Shown: positions 1 to 7,570 of the stretch, piece after piece | How the letters are laid out: each line of letters begins with the position of its first letter | Numbering within the stretch: position 1 is the stretch's first letter | Source: Mycoplasmatota bacterium | GTDB taxonomy: Bacteria > Bacillota_I > Bacilli_A > Izemoplasmatales > Izemoplasmataceae | Length of the DNA stretch: 26,983 nucleotides | Direction of reading: 5' to 3' | Assembly: GCA_030636545.1 (NCBI GenBank) | Contig: DAOVWR010000005.1 | Location: 1-26,983 of the forward strand | Made by a program: the position numbers and the translations under genes | Notes under the pieces: generated by a model | What the model was told of the DNA's origin: nothing | The model's input: the letters and a program-made list of their open reading frames with translations, nothing else | Database searches by the model: none

Positions 1-570
1 AACAAAATCTCTTTCAATGATTATTTCGTTATAAGATAATGTAGCAGTTAAAGTTACTAGAGCGTTACCTGCATCAGCAGCTGGTCTTGTGACTACACCT
101 GCAGATGTTATAACATCCTCATCATTTGATGACCAATTGATATTAATGCCATCTGCTACAGATAATAAGTAAATATCGGTAATTAATTCATATTCTTCAA
201 ATGAAATTGAATCAATTGCTAGTTGTACTACGTTATAATCGACTGAAACATCCCCTAAAATAACGACATTAAAGATTTTCGTCATTACACGATCTTCATA
301 AGTTAATGTAGCTGTTAATGAAGTAGTTATATCTACAGCAGGTTTTATTATTACACCTTCATTAGTTATTAGATTAGGTTTACTACTTTGCCATGAAATT
401 GATACACCATCAATTTCTGTTGGTAAGGTAATATCTTCTAATTCCTCAGCCACTAAAAGGTTAGCTTTAACTGTTTCAATTATTGGAGTTTCTTCTATAA
501 CAGGTTCGTTACAACTTGTTAGTACTAATAATGATAAGCTCATTAATAAAATCACAAATATCTTTTTCAT
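1..570 (-). CDS. Lipoprotein with tandem atrophied bacterial Ig-like domains (3' end outside window)
   Basis: The gene runs leftward out of the window; 190 codons are visible from the ATG at 570-568. The N-terminus is a lipoprotein signal: MKK, a hydrophobic stretch, then the lipobox LTSC with Cys20 as the lipidation site, followed by an acidic Glu/Pro-rich linker. Two tandem repeats of about 75 residues follow. They share the pattern DGxxISW-S-S and then ITxxGVxxxPA and LTATLxY, which I recognise from memory as the atrophied bacterial Ig domain (aBig type). The protein is probably anchored outside the membrane and used for display or binding; the enzymatic or binding part, if any, lies beyond position 1. 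The family assignment is by motif recall. Substrate or partner cannot be told. Confidence 0.8.
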   Translation of the reverse strand, partial: MKKIFVILLMSLSLLVLTSCNEPVIEETPIIETVKANLLVAEELEDITLPTEIDGVSISWQSSKPNLITNEGVIIKPAVDITTSLTATLTYEDRVMTKIFNVVILGDVSVDYNVVQLAIDSISFEEYELITDIYLLSVADGININWSSNDEDVITSAGVVTRPAADAGNALVTLTATLSYNEIIIERDFV

Positions 571-600
571 ATCTTTACCTATATCCTTTTTAAACTCTAT

Positions 601-632
601 ATTTTACAATTAATTAGTATGATAACTAATTA
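601..632 (-). promoter_or_regulatory. Possible promoter and 8-bp inverted repeat upstream of the lipoprotein
   Basis: On the minus strand a TAAAAT -10 (601-606) lies 17 nt from a poor -35, TTAGTT (624-629). An 8-bp inverted repeat, TAATTAGT (611-618) and ACTAATTA (625-632) with a 6-nt loop, overlaps the spacer and -35. It has no T tract, so it reads better as an operator than as a terminator. The -35 match is weak. Confidence 0.3.
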
Positions 633-636
633 AGAA

Positions 637-2199
637 TTAATAGATTATCTTAATATTATCAGTTGTTTTTATTTCGATTTCTTTTTTATCGAATATGTAG
701 TTAATAAGCAATTCAATTACATCTATTTGAATTACTTTAACTGTTCGACATTCTTTTATGAATAAATAGTCTCCGCCACCAGCTGCGCGGTAATTATTCA
801 TGACGATATTATATTCTTTATCTAACTCAAGTGGCAAGTTATTGAATGTTACATTTGATATTCTTTCAGAATGTGGTTTTCTTAAATCAATTGTGTAGTT
901 AAGATTATCATACATATCATAGGCGTATAACTGCAATTTAGGAGTATTGAATTTTGGGCTGAAAATTACTTTGTTATTTTCAAGTTCAAAAAACTCAGCT
1001 GTTTTTTCAAGAGCGATTAATAGTGTACTTCCTTTTACAGCTTTTACAACTAAACTATTAGGGAAAACATAAGTTCCAATAACGTCTCTAATCGTTATTT
1101 CTTTTCTAAATCCAGAAACATCGTTACCTAGAGAACAAGAAGAAATATCAGCGTGCGAATATTCTAGTTGAACTTGGTTTATGAAGGATACTAAAGGATG
1201 TTTATGGAGTCTTGCTTCTAATTGATCAGTAATTAATAAGTCATGTTTTGTTTTACCAATTGGCGTATCTAAAAATATTTGTGTAGCTTCTTCATCACGC
1301 GTTACAAGGTTAAGCAACTTTGTATCAGGGATTATATTTCTAGTTGATAGTATTTCAATATTATTGACATTATATTTCCAAACATTTTCTTCATTATAAA
1401 ATTCAATATCAATAAGTCCTAAGGCAGTTCCATTTAATGCTGGTTGTGTATAATAAGTATTAAATAATTTACCAGCTAATGTACGATGTTGGTGACCTGT
1501 GAGTAATAAATCAACATCAGGGATTTCTTTTAATATTTTATATCCTTGATTTTCACCAGTATCTTCCATTGAAAATTCATGTGTTTCTAAATCTCTTTCG
1601 AAGCCACCATGGTAGCTGACAATGATGAAGTCAGGATTTTCGATTTTCTTGATTTTTTTAACTATTTCTTTGATTGCTTCAAAAGCATCTATAAAAGTAA
1701 TACCTTTAATATGAGTAGGCTGTTCCCAATTTGGGATATAGTGAGTTGTTGCTCCAATTATAGCTATAGTTGGACCATCTTCGTATCTTATAATTTCATA
1801 TTCTTTTCCATAAAGAGGGGTAGAAGTGGCTTCATCTATAAGGTTAGAATTAATTATTTTCGCATCTAAATAACTGATATAGTTGTCTAAATAATTTCTT
1901 CCATAATTAAATTCATGATTACCTATTGTGATGAAATCATAATTTAAATAATTGTATACTTTAGAAAGAGGATTTTGCTTTCCTACATTTTCTTTTGCAT
2001 GATGATATGTTAATGGACTACCTTGAATGGTATCCCCTGTATCTATAACGATAGTATTAGTAGTTCGATACTTTTTTAATAAAGTTGATATTTGTGCAAG
2101 TCCAATATCCATTTTCTCTTTTGATGAATAACTTATCGGATAAATATATCCATGAACATCGGATGTTTGTAATACTCGAAAGTTAAATGTTTGTGCCAT
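637..2199 (-). CDS. Bifunctional metallophosphatase / 5'-nucleotidase (UshA/CpdB/YfkN type)
   Basis: This is a two-domain nucleotidase that would hydrolyse nucleoside monophosphates or cyclic nucleotides. The N-terminal metallophosphoesterase domain shows the usual metal motifs: DVH (Asp14, His16), DTGDT, GNHE (about residues 93-96), a YHGG and a GHQH. The C-terminal half is the 5'-nucleotidase domain, with the late NNYRAAGGGDY motif. The ATG at 2199 is preferred (520 aa): AGGTG sits 6 nt upstream of it, while the in-frame GTG at 2208 overlaps that ribosome binding site. No signal peptide is visible, so the enzyme is predicted to be cytosolic, whereas many relatives are exported. It has its own promoter at 2218-2246. 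Exact substrate is unknown. Confidence 0.9.
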   Translation of the reverse strand: MAQTFNFRVLQTSDVHGYIYPISYSSKEKMDIGLAQISTLLKKYRTTNTIVIDTGDTIQGSPLTYHHAKENVGKQNPLSKVYNYLNYDFITIGNHEFNYGRNYLDNYISYLDAKIINSNLIDEATSTPLYGKEYEIIRYEDGPTIAIIGATTHYIPNWEQPTHIKGITFIDAFEAIKEIVKKIKKIENPDFIIVSYHGGFERDLETHEFSMEDTGENQGYKILKEIPDVDLLLTGHQHRTLAGKLFNTYYTQPALNGTALGLIDIEFYNEENVWKYNVNNIEILSTRNIIPDTKLLNLVTRDEEATQIFLDTPIGKTKHDLLITDQLEARLHKHPLVSFINQVQLEYSHADISSCSLGNDVSGFRKEITIRDVIGTYVFPNSLVVKAVKGSTLLIALEKTAEFFELENNKVIFSPKFNTPKLQLYAYDMYDNLNYTIDLRKPHSERISNVTFNNLPLELDKEYNIVMNNYRAAGGGDYLFIKECRTVKVIQIDVIELLINYIFDKKEIEIKTTDNIKIIY

Positions 2200-2217
2200 T
2201 GTTTTCACCTCTGTATC

Positions 2218-2246
2218 ATTATATTGCTTATTAGGTCGTTAAGCAA
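2218..2246 (-). promoter_or_regulatory. Promoter of the metallophosphatase gene
   Basis: Minus-strand TTGCTT (2241-2246), a 17-nt spacer and a perfect TATAAT (2218-2223) end about 20 nt before the ATG, with AGGTG in between. Confidence 0.65.
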
Positions 2247-2251
2247 ATAGA

Positions 2252-2277
2252 AAAAAAGCTTTTTTCAAAGCTTTTTT
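2252..2277 (-). terminator. Hairpin after the SDR gene
   Basis: An 11-bp A/T-flanked stem, AAAAAAGCTTT paired with AAAGCTTTTTT around a 4-nt loop, sits at the SDR stop codon. The T run is part of the stem rather than a separate tail, so strength is uncertain. It separates the SDR gene from the next promoter on the same strand. Confidence 0.55.
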
Positions 2278-3199
2278 ATAAGTTAATATCTAGATCAGTA
2301 ATTTTTACTGAGTAATTCCATAAAATATCTTGTAAATCTTTTGAATGAGACAATTTTGTTGATTCTTCAACAATAGGATATCCTTTAGCATTCCATAGGA
2401 AATGTGGTCCATAATATTCCCCGCTCTTAACATTTTTATCAACTGACGCCCTAATTCCTGACAATGCTCCTTTTGGAGTTTTTTGATTAAAACTATCTAA
2501 GATAAATGAAATTGGTTTTCTTCTAAATGTTCTTAAGTGGTTACCTAAATTTGTTCTTGTTATACCAGGATGAGCTGCGAGAACTAAAATATTTGAGCCT
2601 ATTTCTTCTAAACGAGACTTTAGACCATATGTAAATAGTAAATTAGCTAGTTTAGATTGAGCATAAGCATATGATTTATTATATTTTCTACTCTCTTCAT
2701 ACATAAAACTATTGGGTTCTAATTTTCCGAAACGATGAGCAATACTTGCAATATTTACAATTCTTGAATCAGTTGTTTTATTTAAAAGTGGTAATAAGCT
2801 CATTGTTAAATAGTAGTGACCAAAATGATTCACTCCTATTTGTTTTTCTAGACCGTTTTCTGTAGGTCCATATGGCACAGACATTATTCCAGCATTATTC
2901 AATAATACATCAAGTTTAGAGTATTTAGCGTTGACTTCATTAGCAAATGTCTCAATAGAATCAAAACTCATAAGATTTAGTAATATAATATCTAAATCAG
3001 CGTTCTTAAATTCCGCTAAAATCTTATCTTTCGCAGCTTGAGCTCTTTCTAAGTTTCGACAACCCATTATTACTTTCGCATTATTCATTGCAAATGCTTT
3101 AGTAGCTTCAAAGCCAATTCCACTATTTGCACCAGTAACTATAAAAGTTTTACCTGTTAAATCAGGCATGTTTTGTAAAGTCCATTTTTCTCTTCTCAT
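2276..3199 (-). CDS. Short-chain dehydrogenase/reductase (retinol dehydrogenase-like SDR)
   Basis: This is a classical SDR oxidoreductase with an NAD(P)-binding Rossmann fold. TGANSGIG is at residues 22-29, NNAG at 101-104, the catalytic Ser at about 152 (NIAS), and YAQSK at 179-183 with Tyr179 and Lys183. An Arg after the second strand (GCRN, 46-49) suggests NADP preference. Length (307 aa) and the AHPG motif after the active site resemble the RDH/WWOX-like branch. The start ATG lies 4 nt after the stop of the upstream membrane protein gene, and the GAGGAG ribosome binding site is inside that gene, so the two are translationally coupled. Substrate cannot be inferred. Confidence 0.88.
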   Translation of the reverse strand: MRREKWTLQNMPDLTGKTFIVTGANSGIGFEATKAFAMNNAKVIMGCRNLERAQAAKDKILAEFKNADLDIILLNLMSFDSIETFANEVNAKYSKLDVLLNNAGIMSVPYGPTENGLEKQIGVNHFGHYYLTMSLLPLLNKTTDSRIVNIASIAHRFGKLEPNSFMYEESRKYNKSYAYAQSKLANLLFTYGLKSRLEEIGSNILVLAAHPGITRTNLGNHLRTFRRKPISFILDSFNQKTPKGALSGIRASVDKNVKSGEYYGPHFLWNAKGYPIVEESTKLSHSKDLQDILWNYSVKITDLDINL

Positions 3200-3203
3200 T
3201 AGA

Positions 3204-3692
3204 TTACTCCTCTACGTTATTTATTCTACATTTCATATGTTCAATTGAATACATTATCCAAAAGAAACCAAGGGCAACAAACAACAAGGCAACCAATTTC
3301 CATATTAGATTACCTGCCGGTAAAACTAGTGGTGAAAAAGCAATTCCAACAGCGCTTAAAAACGCTACAACACAACCTGTACAACCAAAAGTTAAAAGAC
3401 CAAAGATAAATGTGAAAAAGGGAATCGCATTAGATCCTTTGGGATCAATTTTTGTAAGGTTATAGTTAATAATACTAAAGCCTACCATAATAGCTGACAA
3501 AATAGCGATTGCTATGTTCACAGAAATATGAATTAAAACAACTAAAAGACCAAATGATTCAGTCATTTCATTATAATTTGTATTTCCTTCAAAATCTAGA
3601 AAGATATAAAGACCTAAAAATAATATAAATAGGCCAACAAGTAGAAAGACATTTTTTCTTTTTTTAGCTTCATATTTAACTGCCGTTAACAT
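3204..3692 (-). CDS. Four-helix integral membrane protein of unknown function
   Basis: A 162-aa protein with a basic N-terminus (KYEAKKRKN) and four predicted membrane segments, at about residues 15-32, 47-70, 90-117 and 128-148. The third segment contains an unusual GCTGC pair of cysteines. I do not recognise a family. The start ATG is preceded by GAGGTGATTAG. It is the first gene of a two-gene unit with the SDR at 2276-3199, so it may act with that oxidoreductase at the membrane; this is inference only. Confidence 0.75.
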   Translation of the reverse strand: MLTAVKYEAKKRKNVFLLVGLFILFLGLYIFLDFEGNTNYNEMTESFGLLVVLIHISVNIAIAILSAIMVGFSIINYNLTKIDPKGSNAIPFFTFIFGLLTFGCTGCVVAFLSAVGIAFSPLVLPAGNLIWKLVALLFVALGFFWIMYSIEHMKCRINNVEE

Positions 3693-3780
3693 CTAATCAC
3701 CTCAGTATTTATAATATCATTATTTTTATAAAAGCGATAAGATAAAGCATTATAAAGACAATTATTACAAGCGTATTTCC

Positions 3781-3808
3781 TTGTGTATTATTATATTTGT
3801 GTTAAAAT
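3781..3808 (+). promoter_or_regulatory. Promoter of the YczE-like gene
   Basis: TTGTGT (3781-3786), a 16-nt spacer and TAAAAT (3803-3808). Transcription from here would begin after the in-frame GTG at 3783, which supports the ATG at 3846 as the real start. Confidence 0.5.
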
Positions 3809-3845
3809 TAATTTTGAATTTATAATTAGAAATAAGGTGAGTAAA

Positions 3846-4505
3846 ATGAAATTATTAGTTGAAGATTTTAAACGGATTCCATTATTGCTAGTAGGATTTG
3901 TGTTTTTATCTTTTGGAATAATGATGATAAAAAGGGCAGACTTAGGAATGGATGCTTGGGGAGTATTTCATCAAGGATTATCAGTTCTTTCAGGACTATC
4001 TTTTGGGATTGTTACTATCTTACTAGGATTAGTCATATTATCTTTAAGTATGTTAATCTTAAAAACTAAAATTGGCTTAGGCACAGTTCTAAATGTCTTA
4101 ATAGTAGGGATGATGATAGATCAATCTGATATTATTTTCACCTTCATCCCTGAAAATACATTAGAAAAATCAGTTATTTTAGTAGTGGGACTTATCATAA
4201 TGACATTCGGAAGAAGTTTGTATATTAGCACAGGTTTAGGTGCTGGCCCACGAGATGGCTTATTTGTTGGCCTAAATAGAATAACTAATATAGAAATAAA
4301 ATATATTAAACCAATGATTGAGTTTACCGTCTTACTTGGTGGATATTTACTCGGTGGAACAGTTGGACTAGGAACAGTCGTTGTCATTGTAACTTCAGGA
4401 TACCTTGTTCAAACATACTTTAAGTTATTACATTATAATCCAAAAACTTCAAAACAAAGAAGATTTATAGATTATTATAACCAAATAAAAAAAGGCACAA
4501 ATTAA
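3846..4505 (+). CDS. YczE/YyaS/YitT-family membrane protein
   Basis: A 219-aa multi-pass membrane protein. It has five or so hydrophobic segments and the features of the YczE/YyaS family: RADLGMDAWGVF in the first loop, GLGTVLN in the middle, and GLGAGPRDGLFVGL in the second half. Members are poorly characterised inner-membrane proteins. The start is set at the ATG at 3846, preceded by AAGGTGAG. An upstream in-frame GTG at 3783 would add 21 residues but lies inside the promoter. It is a single-gene unit ending in a shared bidirectional terminator. Confidence 0.85.
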   Translation: MKLLVEDFKRIPLLLVGFVFLSFGIMMIKRADLGMDAWGVFHQGLSVLSGLSFGIVTILLGLVILSLSMLILKTKIGLGTVLNVLIVGMMIDQSDIIFTFIPENTLEKSVILVVGLIIMTFGRSLYISTGLGAGPRDGLFVGLNRITNIEIKYIKPMIEFTVLLGGYLLGGTVGLGTVVVIVTSGYLVQTYFKLLHYNPKTSKQRRFIDYYNQIKKGTN

Positions 4506-4516
4506 TTGTGCCTTTT
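4490..4516. terminator. Bidirectional terminator between convergent genes
   Basis: A perfect 11-bp stem, AAAAGGCACAA paired with TTGTGCCTTTT around ATTAA, overlaps the last codons of the plus-strand gene and faces the minus-strand gene ending at 4538. The arms provide T tracts on both strands. Confidence 0.85.
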
Positions 4517-4537
4517 ATAATGCAATAAATCTTTTAT

Positions 4538-5041
4538 CTATTTATATTCACTCATTAATTTTAAATAATAATCTTTGTTGATTTTTATTCCTTCAAGCTC
4601 TTCTAAAGATAATTCTCTGATTATCTTCATGGGATTACCAACAACAAGAGTATTTGCAGGAACTATTTTATGAGGTGGGACAACACATCCAGCACCGACT
4701 AAAGCATTCTTTCCGATAACTGCTCCGTCTAATATAATACTTCCCATCCCAATTAGGCAATTATCATTAACAGTAGCAGCATGGATGATTGCAGCGTGCC
4801 CAACAGTTACATTTCTCCCGATATGAGTTGGCAGGTTAAGATTTGTATGAATTACACAATTGTCCTGGATATTAGTATTTTCTAAAATTGTAACAGGAGC
4901 CATATCACCTCTGATTGTTACGTTATACCAAACACTAACATGCTCACCAATAGTCACGTCTCCAGCAATTATGGCATTTTTAAATATTTTTGCAGTTTTT
5001 GCAATTTTTGGAGAATGCCCTAAATAATCTTCAATATACAT
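4538..5041 (-). CDS. Gamma-class carbonic anhydrase-like hexapeptide-repeat protein
   Basis: A 167-aa left-handed beta-helix protein of the gamma-carbonic anhydrase/YrdA/PaaY family. The hexapeptide rhythm runs from residue 13 to 130. Three candidate zinc ligands are in family positions: His65 (VIHTN), His82 and His87 (GHAAIIH), with 17- and 5-residue spacings. The RGD at 44-46 and the QDN at 59-61 are also typical. It could hydrate CO2 or be a catalytically silent relative; sequence alone does not decide. It is the last gene of a three-gene operon after the M19 dipeptidase (29-nt gap, ribosome site GAGGTG). Confidence 0.88.
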   Translation of the reverse strand: MYIEDYLGHSPKIAKTAKIFKNAIIAGDVTIGEHVSVWYNVTIRGDMAPVTILENTNIQDNCVIHTNLNLPTHIGRNVTVGHAAIIHAATVNDNCLIGMGSIILDGAVIGKNALVGAGCVVPPHKIVPANTLVVGNPMKIIRELSLEELEGIKINKDYYLKLMSEYK

Positions 5042-5070
5042 AAAATCACCTCAATACTATTCTATCATAG

Positions 5071-6015
5071 TTATTTTAAGATTTCCTTAATAACTCTTTC
5101 GAAATTTAAATGTTTAATTTTTTCTATATCATTCTTATTATATCCTAATTTGACTAGCTCAGTAAATATATTTGGGACATCAGCAATAGTTTTAAGTCCC
5201 TCAACATAGTTATCTTTTACATTTTCATATAAGTAATAACAGAAGTCAAATCCAAGCCCAACATGATCTATTCCCATTACTTTAACGGCGTGATCAATGT
5301 GTTTTGCCATATTTTCAATATTTTGATCAATATTGTCTTTTGCGATAAAACTACGGATTCCACAAATACCGATTACTCCATTGCTTTTTTTGATAGCCAA
5401 TAATTGTTCATCGGTATAGTTACGAAGATGATTACATATTGCTTTAGTATTTCCGTGCGAGATAATCAACGGAGTAGAAGTATTGTTAATAACATCTTGA
5501 AAAGACTTCTCATTTAGATGTGCTAAATCAATTAACATTCCTAACTCTTCCATTTCTTTTAAAATCTCAATACCTTTTTCTGTCAATCCACGAGTATTTT
5601 TATTATCAAGTCCACTTGCATATTTATTATCTTCATTCCAAGTTAACGATGCATGTCGAACTCCTTCATTATATAAGTCACGCAATTGATTGACATCTTC
5701 AAGTTGCATAATTCCTTCCATACCAATAATCACACCGATTTTTTTTTCATTCACTGATAATAGCATGTCATTGTAGTTTAAACATATTTTAAAAATATGT
5801 TTATTTTCACGTAATTCATTAAATGCATTTTCAAATATTTTCGCAAAAAGACTATCATCATCTTTATAGGGATCAGTATAATTAACAAAAATACTATGTG
5901 TAACTCCACCTTTTCTGTACAGTTCCAAATGTTTTGATTTAAATGAATTTAAATTTCCTTTTTGTTTCTCTTGGTACATGTCAGTAAGAATATCACCATG
6001 AGCATCAAATATCAT
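5071..6015 (-). CDS. Membrane dipeptidase (renal dipeptidase, peptidase M19)
   Basis: A 314-aa M19-family zinc dipeptidase. The metal-binding set is complete: HGD (His6, Asp8), the bridging Glu100 in GMEG, His166 in DLAH, His187 in ISHGN, and Asp257 in GLGFDF. HLRN (197-199) matches the usual substrate-binding Arg-Asn. Length is slightly shorter than the animal enzymes, as is common in bacteria. There is no signal peptide, so it would cleave imported dipeptides (including those with a C-terminal D-residue) in the cytosol. It lies between an aminotransferase and the gamma-CA gene in one operon, with ribosome site TAGGAGG, which suggests a role in amino acid recovery. Confidence 0.92.
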   Translation of the reverse strand: MIFDAHGDILTDMYQEKQKGNLNSFKSKHLELYRKGGVTHSIFVNYTDPYKDDDSLFAKIFENAFNELRENKHIFKICLNYNDMLLSVNEKKIGVIIGMEGIMQLEDVNQLRDLYNEGVRHASLTWNEDNKYASGLDNKNTRGLTEKGIEILKEMEELGMLIDLAHLNEKSFQDVINNTSTPLIISHGNTKAICNHLRNYTDEQLLAIKKSNGVIGICGIRSFIAKDNIDQNIENMAKHIDHAVKVMGIDHVGLGFDFCYYLYENVKDNYVEGLKTIADVPNIFTELVKLGYNKNDIEKIKHLNFERVIKEILK

Positions 6016-6052
6016 ACGTTTTACCTCCTATAGTAAAAACTGAAACAAAAAG

Positions 6053-7246
6053 TCACAGTTTTTTATTATATATTTCTAATCCTTTTCTAAGTAGATACAT
6101 TGCACGTTTCATATCAGTAGTATTAAGTACATATGCAATTCTAACTTCATCTATTCCTAAACCTTTTGTAGCATAAAAACCTTCAGCTGGAGCCATCATA
6201 ATTGTTTCGCCATCTTCTTCAAACTCTTCAAGCATCCAAATTATAAAGTCTTCTGCATTCTTAACTGGGAGCTTAACTACAACGTAAAACGCTCCTGTAG
6301 GTTTCTCGCAAACAACTCCGGGAATCTCTGACAATGTCTTATAAACAATATCTCTACGAGACTGGTATTCATCCTTTACAGATTGCGTATATTCATCAGT
6401 TAACTTATAAAGTTCAGCTGCGCCAATTTGTTCTAGCGTAGCAACACATAGTCTTGCTTGACACAATTTTAGAACGTTTTTTATCAATTCTTTATTTTTA
6501 GAAGCAAGTGATCCAATTCTTGCACCACAAGCACTATATCTTTTTGAAACACTTTCAATAATAATTACACGATCATCAACGCCTTTAATTGATCCCATTG
6601 AGATACCTTTAAGACCATCATATGCAAAACCACGATAAACTTCATCACTAATAATGTATAAATTATGTTCTTTAGCTATTTCAGCAAGCATTTCAAGTTC
6701 ATCAATTCTTAAAATTGTACCTGTTGGATTTCCTGGATTTGAAAATAAAATTGCTTTAGTTTTTGGAGTGATTAGTCTAACTATATCTTCTTTTGAAGGC
6801 AAATGAAATCCTTCTTCAGCTTTCGTTGTAATTGGCTTGATAGAGACATTTACTCCGCCTGTAAAACCGCTATAATTAGTATAAAATGGTTCAGGCACTA
6901 GTATTTCATCACCTGGGTCACAAATAGCAATAGTAGTAAACGTTAATGCTTCTGAACCACCATTTGTAATTAATATTTCATCTTCATCAAAAATGATTCC
7001 ATCACGTGCAAAATAATCTCTTATAGCATTAATCAAAGTAGGCTCTCCTTGTGAGAAAGAATACTTGATCACAGTTGTATCATAATTGTTTATTGCTTCC
7101 ATAAAAACTTTGGGAGTTTCAATGTCGGGTTGTCCAATATTTAAATGATATACTTTCTTACCATTTTTCTTAACTTTAGTAGCGATAGGTACTAACTTTC
7201 TTACAGGAGATTCCTGCATTGACATAATTCGATTTGAGAGCTTCAT
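6053..7246 (-). CDS. PLP-dependent aminotransferase, class I/II (aspartate aminotransferase-like)
   Basis: A 397-aa fold-type I aminotransferase. SNPGNPTG gives Asn170, DEVYRGF gives Asp201 and Tyr204, SVSKRYSACGARIG gives the PLP Lys235 and phosphate-binding Arg243, and the C-terminal EVRIAYVLN carries the substrate-carboxylate Arg. It probably moves amino groups between an amino acid (Asp, Ala or an aromatic) and 2-oxoglutarate. It is the first gene of the operon continuing into the dipeptidase and gamma-CA genes. Its own promoter lies at 7282-7310 and the ribosome site is AAGGAGG. It ends in TGA, the only TGA stop among the complete genes here, which shows that UGA is not Trp in this organism. 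Confidence 0.9.
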   Translation of the reverse strand: MKLSNRIMSMQESPVRKLVPIATKVKKNGKKVYHLNIGQPDIETPKVFMEAINNYDTTVIKYSFSQGEPTLINAIRDYFARDGIIFDEDEILITNGGSEALTFTTIAICDPGDEILVPEPFYTNYSGFTGGVNVSIKPITTKAEEGFHLPSKEDIVRLITPKTKAILFSNPGNPTGTILRIDELEMLAEIAKEHNLYIISDEVYRGFAYDGLKGISMGSIKGVDDRVIIIESVSKRYSACGARIGSLASKNKELIKNVLKLCQARLCVATLEQIGAAELYKLTDEYTQSVKDEYQSRRDIVYKTLSEIPGVVCEKPTGAFYVVVKLPVKNAEDFIIWMLEEFEEDGETIMMAPAEGFYATKGLGIDEVRIAYVLNTTDMKRAMYLLRKGLEIYNKKL

Positions 7247-7281
7247 AGTTGGGCCTCCTTTTTTATCAAAAAATCAACTAT

Positions 7282-7310
7282 ATTGTAACACCACTCTATA
7301 ACTTAATCAA
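7282..7310 (-). promoter_or_regulatory. Promoter of the aminotransferase-dipeptidase-gammaCA operon
   Basis: Minus-strand TTGATT (7305-7310), a 17-nt spacer and TACAAT (7282-7287), with a TGT extended -10 just upstream of the hexamer. Confidence 0.65.
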
Positions 7311-7377
7311 TAAAAACCAATATAAAATAACGAACAAAATTACTCTTTAAACAACTATTTAATTTTACAGAAAAGAG

Positions 7378-7397
7378 TTATGAAAATGTTTTCATAA
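7378..7397. promoter_or_regulatory. Palindrome resembling a CcpA cre site
   Basis: TTATGAAAA and TTTTCATAA form a perfect 9-bp inverted repeat around TG. The inner 14 bases, TGAAAATGTTTTCA, match the cre consensus TGWAANCGNTNWCA except for T in place of the central C. It lies midway between the divergent promoters. Confidence 0.5.
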
Positions 7398-7486
7398 ATA
7401 TTCTTGAAAATCTCAAACATTATTCCACCTTAAAGGGCTTTAATTAGCCGTTTTTATTTTACGCAAAAAAAAGATATATTTTTTTT

Positions 7487-7500
7487 TGAAAACGCTTGTT
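7487..7500 (+). promoter_or_regulatory. Second cre-like site overlapping the -35 of the serine/GDH promoter
   Basis: TGAAAACGCTTGTT matches the cre consensus in its left half and central CG but departs in the last two bases. Its right end overlaps the -35 TTGTTT at 7496-7501, so a bound regulator would interfere with polymerase. Confidence 0.5.
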
Positions 7501-7524
7501 TTAAGACTATATCTTTGTTAAAAT
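7496..7524 (+). promoter_or_regulatory. Promoter of the serine/GDH/ilvE operon
   Basis: TTGTTT (7496-7501), a 17-nt spacer and TAAAAT (7519-7524), with an extended -10 TGT at 7516-7518. It is placed 46 nt before the first ATG. Confidence 0.7.
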
Positions 7525-7570
7525 GCTTATGTATCAAAGGTAATTCTTTTAGATGAAAGGAAACAATGAA

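Larger units (their letters stand above)
7247..7570. other. Divergent regulatory region between the aminotransferase operon and the serine/GDH operon
   Basis: This 324-base stretch holds no gene. It contains two outward promoters (minus 7282-7310, plus 7496-7524), two cre-like palindromes (7378-7397 and 7487-7500), and the ribosome binding site of the class V aminotransferase. No T-box, riboswitch or attenuator structure was recognised, though a structured leader cannot be excluded by eye. Confidence 0.7.

Noticed and set aside
611..632. Inverted repeat as a terminator of the metallophosphatase gene
   Set aside because: The stem is short and AT-only apart from one pair per arm and lacks a T tract, so it was listed as a possible operator instead.
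1609..1869. Plus-strand frame opposite the metallophosphatase
   Set aside because: Phe/Tyr-rich shadow of conserved metallophosphoesterase codons, with no promoter or ribosome site.
7311..7480. T-box or attenuator leader for the serine operon
   Set aside because: The promoter lies at 7496-7524, so this DNA is not in the transcript, and the leader of about 40 nt is too short for such elements.
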